Source of the DNA: Branchiostoma floridae
Lineage: Eukaryota; Chordata; Leptocardii; Amphioxiformes; Branchiostomatidae
NCBI RefSeq assembly: GCF_000003815.2
Contig: NC_049990.1
Location: 14,796,704 to 14,860,703, forward strand
Direction of reading: 5' to 3'
DNA: 64,000 nt
Positions 63,301-64,000 of this stretch are shown here, one piece after another. The position numbers were made by a program, and so were the translations under genes. The notes under the pieces were generated by a model, which saw only the letters and a program-made list of their open reading frames with translations, searched no databases and had not been told where the DNA came from. Position 1 is the first letter of the stretch; every line of letters starts with the position of its first letter.

Positions 63301-63942
63301 CCTCTTATTACTGTTATAAAGTACATAAAGAAGTGCGTACATAGTGTGACAACAATGATAGTCACTTTCTTTGTATTTATGGAAACTGCCATCCCGTACA
63401 TACTAATCAGCTCGTTCAGAAGCGAAATATGACCTAATGAAAATGTCCCTTTTGCTACAGTGTGTTTAAAAGGAATACTTGATTGACGATAATATTGTAA
63501 AACACATATATGTGGTAAACAAAATGTAGAACATGTAGTTGGGGTATGTACGTAAATCAAAGAAAGTAAAAGAAACTCTAGACGGACTAAATATATTTTG
63601 TTTATCTGCAAACATACATGTTGATAATGTCTCGAATGAGATAACCCCCGCTAGACAAATGCTCATGGACATTGTCTCAATAGAAATCGATTCAATGTCT
63701 TTTGCCTTGCAATGTAAAGGAGATAATGTTGCATCAGATATCCGCCTGATCTAAGTAAACAAAAACTGAAGATACAATTCTACCCATTCATACAATACAT
63801 TTTCAATGATTATTGTCATCTGCCTGCAGCCACAAGAAGACCTATCATCATCACGTTGGAACTCAATATCACCTACACGGTGGAATACCAGGATGTTTCG
63901 TCAATGTCCTATACCGACTTGAGAGTCACTATCGAAAATACG
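104..63942 (+). CDS. Giant multi-exon gene: IgGFc-binding / EGF / discoidin-like / (VWA-SEA-SEA)x15 protein, both ends outside window
   Basis: About 119 exons can be chained by GT-AG sites with matching phases, giving about 6,700 codons. No internal terminal exon, polyadenylation site or new start interrupts the chain, so I treat it as one gene. Order: IgGFc-binding-type domain, D/N-rich metal-binding motif, EGF, F5/8-C-like domain, a lone SEA-like domain, then fifteen VWA-SEA-SEA units. VWA and SEA domains are typical of extracellular matrix, mucin-like and adhesive proteins, so a secreted or surface role is likely but inferred. Every domain boundary falls at a phase 1 intron, so whole domains or units can be gained or lost in frame. 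Reading frame is broken in three exons (near 6286, 50803 and 55973). Two or more adjacent genes with hidden ends is possible but nothing seen supports it. Confidence 0.8.
329..539. mobile_element. MITE family A (TACTGTAAATGCA ends), copy 1
   Basis: TACTGTAAATGCA at 329-341 is the exact inverse of TGCATTTACAGTA at 527-539. The interior has TCGCGGTAGCG and CCACCGCAAAAACCGCG, also arranged as imperfect inverted sequence. No coding. A related copy is at 9055-9200. Confidence 0.75.
836..1314. mobile_element. Non-autonomous TIR element, Tc1/mariner-like ends
   Basis: TACAGTCAAACCTGCCCA at 836 is matched by TGGGCAGGTTTGACTGTA ending at 1314, and similarity extends a further ten bases or so (GACCACC/GGTGGTC). 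The ends are flanked by TA, the target of Tc1/mariner-type elements. No transposase ORF is inside. It sits in the first large intron (247-1566). Confidence 0.75.
2787..2829 (-). ncRNA. Hammerhead ribozyme-like motif in the Penelope end repeat
   Basis: On the minus strand CTGATGA (2821-2827) is followed by a hairpin (GTGTCTG/CAGACAC), then GAAAC (2798-2802), a short stem ACGT-TGG-ATGT and a GTA that would be the cleavage triplet. This is the order of a minimal hammerhead. Penelope-like elements are known to carry such ribozymes in their terminal repeats. One extra base next to CTGATGA and a G-U closing pair weaken the match. The inverted copy at 4047-4105 keeps GAAACG but lacks CTGATGA. Confidence 0.5.
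2884..3416. mobile_element. SINE-like insert with tRNA-like head, inside the Penelope element
   Basis: Flanked by AGGTGGCGTT at 2874-2883 and 3417-3426, a possible target duplication. A tRNA-like segment lies on the minus strand around 2901-2962 (B-box GGGTTCAAATCC, A-box-like GTGGCACGATCGGGAGCG). It is enclosed by a perfect 17-base inverted repeat at 2884-2900 and 2963-2979. Then come CTTGTGCCCTTGGGAAAGGC, a SINE-core-like stretch, and an A14 run at 3357-3370. About 46 bases after the A run are not explained. It is not a working tRNA gene, because the acceptor region is a long hairpin and the element is intronic. Confidence 0.6.
3318..4070 (-). pseudogene. Penelope-type RT C-terminus + GIY-YIG endonuclease fragment
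   Basis: Read on the minus strand, the fragment begins in the RT thumb region (CGYPDWTFKRVQ, a K/E-rich stretch, then MIIIPYVKGVTETLKRIFRK and TTLRNLLVHPKD). It continues into a GIY-YIG nuclease: KIPCKSCDKVYIGETGR carries the Y-I-G and the CxxC-like zinc knuckle, and TRLEEHRKE, AVTDHLHRNNCVIDW and VIDREENRRTRWIKEAG follow as in Penelope elements, ending NRDKGGYKLSHMWD. Open upstream codons to 4190 come from flanking intron sequence, not from the gene. The catalytic RT core (YxDD) is absent, so the fragment cannot support its own movement. Confidence 0.85.
4411..4510. repeat. (TG)n microsatellite
   Basis: A run of TG with a few interruptions (CATG, GATGATG), about 100 bases. It lies in the intron before exon 4. 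The apparent Val/Cys-rich ORF over it is not a gene. Confidence 0.95.
5192..5357. repeat. (CTCA)n microsatellite
   Basis: About 40 copies of CTCA with one interruption (CCCACCCAGTAA) near 5277-5287. It lies in the intron between exons 4 and 5. The LTHS-repeat ORF reading across it is an artefact. Confidence 0.95.
6896..7059 (+). CDS. Exon 7: D/N-rich metal-binding motif (MopE / TSP3-like)
   Basis: The acceptor is at 6895 and the donor at 7060; phases are 1 in and 0 out. The peptide has GDGRDNDCDGLFDEE followed by NGIDDDMDGTIDEAD. Repeated DxDxDG..DE loops of this kind bind calcium or other divalent metals in thrombospondin type 3 repeats and in the 'protein metal binding site' family. In other invertebrate proteins with IgGFc-binding domains a similar short acidic stretch links the domain to the next module. 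It probably acts as a metal-stiffened linker. Confidence 0.75.
7195..7443. mobile_element. MITE family B copy 2
   Basis: The left end is AATGCTCGTTCACCTTAATCC and the right end GATATAGGTGAACTAGCG, inverse of each other with a few changes. The interior has the family phrase CCATATCTGTTTAAAAACAG. It lies in the intron after exon 7. Confidence 0.7.
7797..7896 (+). CDS. Exon 8: single EGF-like domain
   Basis: One 100-base exon (phase 0 in, 1 out) encodes a 33-residue module with six cysteines in EGF spacing: CDRNPC, SNGVC, GGYQCRC and GFSGFSC. There is no D/N-x-D/N-E/Q start, so it is probably not a calcium-binding EGF. It sits between the acidic metal-binding linker and the discoidin-like domain and is likely a spacer or protein-contact module. 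Confidence 0.9.
8676..10548 (+). CDS. Exons 9-10: F5/8 type C (discoidin)-like domain
   Basis: Exons 8676-8860 and 10305-10548. The pair reads NLTLDGDNTTCW, GTWYLTFNLGSPHTIFQ, then VRFTDNMPSDYVPKSVTLQ, NWTEVKTFAI and a closing WRLQVSETHSG with CELQFFGQ. This is the layout of galactose-binding-like F5/8-C domains: DG-xx-TCW, a W/Y-x-x-F-x-LG strand, and a final WR.....Y..ELxFYG strand. Such domains bind carbohydrates or membrane lipid heads; ligand residues cannot be read with confidence here. The 1.4-kb intron between the exons carries a MITE and a CpG-rich stretch. Confidence 0.65.
8861..10304. other. Intron with CpG-richer segment
   Basis: Intron between the two discoidin-like exons. After the family A MITE, about 9530-10080 is richer in CpG (ACGCCGCGG, GGCGAACGGGCGCG) than surrounding AT-rich introns, with ACCGG-containing phrases near 9410, 9626 and 10234. 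It may be an old transposon. I see no ORF or clear promoter. Confidence 0.35.
9055..9200. mobile_element. MITE family A, copy 2 (decayed)
   Basis: TACTGTAAATGCG at the left and TGCATTCACAGTTA at the right, with CACGCGGTAGCGAGAAAATG and AGTTTCTGCATTCACAG shared with the copy at 329-539. It lies in the intron between the two discoidin-like exons. Confidence 0.7.
10998..11883 (+). CDS. Exons 11-13: lone SEA-like domain before the repeats
   Basis: Exons 10998-11101, 11307-11380 and 11735-11883, phases 1-0, 0-2 and 2-1. The fold pattern is that of SEA domains: a first strand and helix (SYALLPLQQNYTENLVN, ALAVAVESN), a second helix and strand (VLNYYSTRRDFQGLYGLQVTNIKP), then a strand pair (GAYVAAEVSFMSS) and a last helix (QDAVAMGTVNNIAV). 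The loop where SEA domains self-cleave (G-SVVV) reads PLGAYVAAE, so the catalytic Ser is absent. Its three-exon layout is the same as all later SEA-like domains and it may represent the founder module. Confidence 0.6.
11990..12119. mobile_element. Fold-back / MITE-like element
   Basis: GGCCTATCTCACTAAGCAGAGGCAC at the left (shown in part: GGCCTATCTCACTAAGC) is mirrored by CTTGGTAAGATAGAGGCC at the right, with GTGCCTC / GAGGCAC motifs repeated between. The stem is imperfect. It lies in the 2.4-kb intron before the first VWA. Confidence 0.5.
12120..13469. other. Intron stretch with no recognisable feature
   Basis: Part of the 2.4-kb intron before U1. It contains a short TTAGGCTAGG duplication near 12400 and a slightly GC-richer stretch (12560-13250). 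No coding, RNA gene or complete repeat was recognised. Confidence 0.4.
13470..14150. repeat. Diverged tandem repeat, about 150-bp unit
   Basis: Related phrases recur: CTACCTATCAACAAAATATC (13765), ACAACCGCTACACACCTGCC (13910) and ACAACCGCTACACACCTAC (14062), each followed by AT-rich text, a CATCC/GCATT phrase and GAGTTAT or GACTTAT. Spacing is about 150 bases. An earlier relative starts near 13485. The copies are too diverged for a precise count. Short ORFs over it are chance. Confidence 0.5.
14304..18450 (+). CDS. Unit U1: VWA (two exons) + SEA + SEA
   Basis: VWA exons 14304-14622 and 15117-15331; SEA-A 15843-15952, 16411-16475, 16945-17093; SEA-B 17670-17779, 18021-18085, 18296-18450. The VWA opens VPSCTAQTDLVFGIDGT and ends KKLCEG. 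Its MIDAS is weak: DGTVS in place of DxSxS, while the later LLTDG Asp is kept. Unlike most later units the VWA is split by an intron before RLLVLLTDG. The SEA pair follows the usual strand/helix pattern (YMTVTLDVNYTMEF, FGFQAVQVFNLMPG, YIEVRTVFMQSY, MAVTNIKPGTTATTTW). A tRNA-type SINE lies in the intron before 16945 and a MITE in the intron after 15331. Confidence 0.75.
15357..15573. mobile_element. MITE family B copy 3
   Basis: Ends are AATGCTAGTTAACCTCTATC (left) and GATAAAGGTCAACTAGCATT (right). The interior shares TGATATCCGTAAATACCG with other copies. It starts about 25 bases after the donor of the second VWA exon of U1. Confidence 0.7.
16613..16885 (+). mobile_element. tRNA-derived SINE
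   Basis: The head reads GCAATGGCTGAGTGAGTAGAG (A-box-like) with GAGTTCAATACC (B-box-like) about 45 bases later, followed by a non-tRNA body. Spacing of the two boxes fits an RNA polymerase III promoter of a degenerate tRNA. It lies in the intron between 16475 and 16945, ending about 60 bases before the acceptor of the next exon. No clean target duplication was found. Confidence 0.65.
18900..24636 (+). CDS. Unit U2: VWA (three exons) + SEA + SEA
   Basis: VWA exons 18900-19038, 20372-20533, 21074-21330; SEA-A 21856-21971, 22197-22258, 22597-22739; SEA-B 23468-23577, 23964-24022, 24503-24636. The VWA has an intact MIDAS set: DDSGS, GGGTNTH and IITDGMS, with bracketing cysteines (PRCGVELD, RFCDG). 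Its first intron holds an 840-base N gap, but the flanking codons join cleanly (DATR to IGIIQYS), so no coding seems lost. SEA-B starts at either 23468 or, nine bases later, 23477; both keep frame. This is the only VWA of the gene with two introns. Confidence 0.75.
19128..19967. other. Assembly gap (840 N) in U2 intron
   Basis: Run of N between VWA exons one and two of U2. Flanking exons splice in frame with normal domain length, so only intron sequence is likely missing. Confidence 0.95.
19983..20192. mobile_element. MITE family B copy 4 (left end damaged)
   Basis: Recognisable by GTAACCTATATCTGTTG, TTCATATCCTTAGATATAG and a right end GATAATGGTGCACTAGCATT. The left end is degraded. It sits just after the 840-base N gap. 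Confidence 0.6.
22771..22999. mobile_element. MITE family B copy 5 (best copy)
   Basis: CTAGTTCACCTTTATCCG on the left is matched by CGGATAAAGGTGAACCAG on the right. The interior has GGGGTGACC, ATTAAAAACAGC, TTCATATCCTTAAATACG and AACGGATATAGGTTACCC. This copy has the most regular ends and defines the family. Confidence 0.75.
25038..28664 (+). CDS. Unit U3: single-exon VWA + SEA + SEA
   Basis: VWA 25038-25595 (558 bases); SEA-A 25988-26082, 26420-26484, 27245-27378; SEA-B 27787-27896, 28187-28248, 28519-28664. This is the best-preserved VWA of the diverged set: MDVVFVLDGSGSVG, GGGTATGLAL and LLTDGMSSD give a full MIDAS (DxSxS, T, D), so metal-dependent ligand binding is plausible. Cysteines bracket the domain (PMCPAK, RLCEG). 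From here on every VWA is a single exon of about 558 bases in phases 1-1. SEA-A is shorter than usual in its first exon and carries two extra Cys (VPCSSML, QFMCLQ). Confidence 0.78.
29059..33297 (+). CDS. Unit U4: VWA with partly lost MIDAS + SEA + SEA
   Basis: VWA 29059-29616; SEA-A 29908-30026, 30313-30374, 30925-31067; SEA-B 31483-31592, 32141-32208, 33152-33297. The VWA has DSSDS at MIDAS position one but LTGGAS where LTDG is expected, so the last metal-coordinating Asp is replaced by Gly. Flanking cysteines remain (LACPVK, KLCQG). SEA-A has a Cys in its second strand (AICQMYIS), the same place as in the array units. The last exon uses an acceptor without a clear pyrimidine tract (AATAAAG) and a GTTCGT donor, so its ends are slightly less certain. 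A minisatellite fills the intron after 32208 and a MITE the one after 31067. Confidence 0.75.
31128..31335. mobile_element. MITE family B copy 6
   Basis: AATGCTAGTTCACCTTTTCC (left) and CGGATAAAGGTGAACTATTG (right) are inverse ends. It shares GGGGTGACTTATATCCG and GAAATCCTTAAATACACC with the copy at 22771-22999. It lies in the intron after 31067. Confidence 0.72.
32360..32970. repeat. Minisatellite, about 85-105 bp unit, about six copies
   Basis: Each unit has TTTAGTACAATGCATGTGCA or a variant, then TTTGTACAT, CAATATCC, CTGTTCAATATT and TTTTCCATGTTGAAT. Anchor phrases occur near 32430, 32515, 32605, 32698, 32793 and 32880. Units differ by substitutions and small indels. It fills most of the intron between SEA-B exons 2 and 3 of U4. 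Confidence 0.8.
33298..34147. other. Intron before U5 VWA, nothing recognised
   Basis: AT-rich intron of about 850 bases. No ORF with domain similarity, no clear inverted ends and no tandem repeat were seen. Confidence 0.4.
34148..38039 (+). CDS. Unit U5: VWA with destroyed MIDAS + SEA + SEA
   Basis: VWA 34148-34711 (564 bases); SEA-A 35156-35274, 36645-36706, 36857-36999; SEA-B 37383-37489, 37639-37706, 37891-38039. The VWA keeps the fold pattern and the bracketing Cys (PTCQVQ, EVCGG) but both metal motifs are gone: VLVGGKS for DxSxS and FTYGT for TDG. A structural rather than metal-binding role is likely. The last SEA-B exon (37891-38039) is nearly identical to the array exons downstream, while the exon before it is diverged, so the homogenised array begins in or just before this exon. 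Confidence 0.75.
35275..36644. other. Intron in U5 SEA-A, nothing recognised
   Basis: About 1.4 kb, mixed composition, with several short chance ORFs. It holds CATCATATACATTT-like AT-rich text and ACAATACAATAAG phrases but no recognisable element. Confidence 0.4.
38186..41048 (+). CDS. Unit U6 (array copy 1): VWA + SEA + SEA
   Basis: VWA 38186-38743; SEA-A 39520-39638, 39765-39826, 39969-40114; SEA-B 40336-40445, 40641-40714, 40900-41048. The unit codes 406 residues: VWA 186, SEA-A 109, SEA-B 111. MIDAS reads DGTGS, GGYTLTG and LTDGVS; Thr replaces the first MIDAS Ser, which may still bind metal. Bracketing Cys are PLCSVQ and QVCDG. Sequons visible per unit include GNST, NNLT, VNAT and TNIT. 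SEA-B has a PGS at its turn (QILPGSTAATT), the closest match in the gene to a SEA cleavage site. The 629-base N run at 38770-39398 lies in the intron after the VWA. Confidence 0.85.
38770..39398. other. Assembly gap (629 N) in U6 intron
   Basis: In U7 the same flanks (TGTGCCTAA and ATTGTTTTTCCC, 41791-41812) are directly joined. The unit length without the gap (2,388) also matches its neighbours. The gap probably hides little or nothing. Confidence 0.85.
41203..43449 (+). CDS. Unit U7 (array copy 2): VWA + SEA + SEA, two exons hit by gaps
   Basis: VWA 41203-41774 with 100 N at 41419-41518; SEA-A 41922-42040, 42167-42228, 42371-42516; SEA-B first exon hidden in N 42684-42923, then 43042-43115 and 43301-43449. 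By alignment to U6 the VWA gap should hold 86 bases, which would restore the standard 558-base exon. The 240-base gap matches the 241 bases of U6 that contain the 110-base SEA-B exon. The SEA-A linker reads NASEELNNLT, shared only with U6. Confidence 0.8.
42684..42923. other. Assembly gap (240 N) hiding a SEA-B exon of U7
   Basis: The corresponding part of U6 is 241 bases (40283-40523) and contains the 110-base SEA-B first exon (40336-40445) with its acceptor and donor. The missing exon is therefore expected here. Confidence 0.85.
43604..45844 (+). CDS. Unit U8 (array copy 3): VWA + SEA + SEA
   Basis: VWA 43604-44161; SEA-A 44318-44436, 44566-44627, 44761-44900; SEA-B 45106-45215, 45423-45496, 45696-45844. 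The VWA protein matches that of U6 over the 180 residues read from the shared GTG codon onward. SEA-A and SEA-B belong to the other subtype (AFRALFAQINRA, FLPGVPG, VRESTAYN). The switch therefore lies near the 100-N gap at 44193-44292, where U10 has only about 77 bases. The third SEA-A exon lacks six bases found in U6 (140 instead of 146). Confidence 0.85.
45993..48212 (+). CDS. Unit U9 (array copy 4): VWA + SEA + SEA
   Basis: VWA 45993-46550; SEA-A 46684-46802, 46932-46993, 47127-47266; SEA-B 47472-47575 (runs into N 47576-47692), 47791-47864, 48064-48212. The VWA has Trp before the MIDAS (VFVWDGTGS), seen elsewhere only in U12. The VWA and its upstream flank differ from U12 by one residue over 228 codons (VILTDG versus VMLTDG). 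About six bases of the 110-base SEA-B exon and its donor are hidden by the 117-base gap, which fits the 116 bases seen in U8. Confidence 0.83.
48361..50583 (+). CDS. Unit U10 (array copy 5): VWA + SEA + SEA
   Basis: VWA 48361-48918; SEA-A 49052-49170, 49300-49361, 49495-49640; SEA-B 49845-49954, 50162-50235, 50435-50583. This unit has no gap and no frame break, so it is the best reference copy of the second subtype. VWA features are YSHRASLEISLDAFEDQ, GGYTLTG and ILTDGVS. The third SEA-A exon is 146 bases with NASAQLNNLT. Confidence 0.88.
50732..52948 (+). CDS. Unit U11 (array copy 6): VWA with 1-base deletion + SEA + SEA
   Basis: VWA 50732-51288; SEA-A 51422-51540, 51670-51731, 51865-52004; SEA-B 52210-52319, 52527-52600, 52800-52948. 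The VWA exon is 557 bases, one short. A T is missing near 50803 (AACTTGAGAG against AACTTTGAGAG in other copies), which shifts frame and brings a TGA within a few codons, just after the MIDAS. The rest of the exon stays open in the restored frame and also has MLTDGAS. It is either a sequence error or a broken exon. Skipping this phase 1-1 exon would keep the gene in frame. Confidence 0.75.
53097..55420 (+). CDS. Unit U12 (array copy 7): VWA + SEA + SEA
   Basis: VWA 53097-53654; SEA-A 53791-53909, 54039-54100, 54234-54379; SEA-B 54585-54694, 54902-54975, 55272-55420. It shares VFVWDGTGS and near-identical flanks with U9, 7,104 bases upstream. The intron before SEA-A has one extra AAT (ATAATAATCC). 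The third SEA-A exon is 146 bases with NVPAQLNNLT, shared with U14. SEA-B has SQFFPSTGSID instead of SQFSPSTGSVD, shared with U13. A 100-N gap at 55024-55123 is in the intron after 54975. Confidence 0.85.
55569..57774 (+). CDS. Unit U13 (array copy 8): VWA with 1-base insertion + SEA + SEA
   Basis: VWA 55569-56127; SEA-A 56261-56379, 56509-56570, 56704-56843; SEA-B 57049-57158, 57366-57439, 57626-57774. The VWA exon is 559 bases. An extra T at about 55973 (CGCAAGTGCGG against CGCAAGGCGG) shifts frame after the LTDGVS motif and leads to a stop near 56017; the correct frame resumes directly after. This may be a base-call error or a real lesion. The domain is otherwise U14-like (GARDEVRKVAV). 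Confidence 0.75.
57923..60128 (+). CDS. Unit U14 (array copy 9): VWA + SEA + SEA
   Basis: VWA 57923-58480; SEA-A 58614-58732, 58858-58919, 59053-59198; SEA-B 59406-59515, 59726-59799, 59999-60128 (the last exon continues into N to about 60147). The VWA has DRDQVNVIAG where other array copies have DRDQLDVIAG. SEA-A has GFAAPLV instead of GFTAPLV. The third SEA-A exon is 146 bases (NVPAQLNNLT). The following 212-base gap fits exactly the 212 bases between the same points in U13/U14. Confidence 0.83.
60129..60340. other. Assembly gap (212 N) across U14/U15 boundary
   Basis: Matches exactly the 212 bases between the same points of the U13/U14 boundary (57756-57967). Those bases hold the end of the last SEA-B exon, an intron and the start of the VWA exon. 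Confidence 0.85.
60296..63942 (+). CDS. Unit U15: hybrid VWA + SEA + start of second SEA (runs off window)
   Basis: VWA about 60296-60853 (start inside N 60129-60340); SEA-A 61570-61688, 62300-62364, 63116-63258; SEA-B first exon 63830-63942. The VWA is array-like up to DRDQLD, then diverges (IISGSQHNLFVLDDFSMLEDLRNQLPKQVCEG). The downstream introns and SEA exons are unrelated to the array at DNA level but have standard lengths (119, 65, 143, 113) and phases. SEA-A reads VSLVITSRRYSVELLNANST; SEA-B starts ELNITYTVEY. The gene continues beyond the window with at least two more SEA-B exons expected. Confidence 0.75.
60854..61569. other. Intron after the last array VWA, unrelated to array introns
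   Basis: This 716-base intron shares nothing visible with the array introns of about 130-160 bases at the same place, which marks the right edge of the homogenised array. There is a C-rich stretch at 61478-61503. No element was recognised. Confidence 0.5.
62365..63115. other. Intron in U15 SEA-A, nothing recognised
   Basis: AT-rich, about 750 bases. The acceptor used (AATAAAG) has a weak pyrimidine tract, like the equivalent exon of U4 (33152). No other feature was seen. Confidence 0.4.
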
Positions 63943-64000
63943 GTAGGTTCTTTCACTTTGTAGATACCGACCAGTAATACTGCTATGTACTTCTAAAATC

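Overview
The window is eukaryotic, from an intron-rich invertebrate deuterostome. A lancelet (Branchiostoma) draft assembly is my best guess. The reasons are an IgGFc-binding/EGF/VWA/SEA domain mix in one gene, short GT-AG exons in tight phase order, many intronic MITEs and tRNA-type SINEs, and eight runs of N. The species is inferred from style, not proven by any marker.

Almost all coding sequence belongs to one + strand gene that enters before base 1 and leaves after base 64000. I trace about 119 exons (104..63942), joined by consistent splice phases and coding roughly 6,700 residues. Domain order: (1) an IgGFc-binding-type N-terminal domain (exons 1-6), (2) a short D/N-rich metal-binding motif (exon 7), (3) one EGF-like domain (exon 8), (4) an F5/8-C (discoidin)-like domain (exons 9-10), (5) one SEA-like domain (exons 11-13), (6) fifteen repeats of a VWA + SEA + SEA unit (U1-U15). 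Each unit codes about 390-406 residues. The VWA begins and ends with a Cys. Each SEA-like domain is split over three exons in phases 1-0, 0-2, 2-1. No start codon, signal peptide, terminal exon or poly(A) site is inside the window.

U1-U5 (14.3-37.9 kb) are diverged from each other and have large unrelated introns. U6 to most of U15 (about 37.9-60.75 kb) form a tandem array of about 9.6 copies with a period near 2.37 kb, in which even the introns are nearly identical. The array is a mosaic of sub-variants, including a block repeated at an offset of exactly 7,104 bp (three units). It has one frame-breaking indel in each of two VWA exons and several N gaps, some of which appear to hide almost nothing. 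The last VWA exon is a hybrid, array-like at its start and diverged at its end.

The introns hold mobile and simple repeats: a 5'-truncated Penelope-like element (RT tail plus GIY-YIG endonuclease, minus strand) with a hammerhead-like motif, inserted into a MITE and itself carrying a SINE-like insert; three families of TIR/MITE elements; a second tRNA-derived SINE; a minisatellite of about 95 bp; a diverged repeat of about 150 bp; and (TG)n and (CTCA)n microsatellites.

The gene product looks like a giant secreted or surface-attached, heavily N-glycosylated, disulfide-containing adhesive or mucin-like protein. Its function is inferred from domains only.
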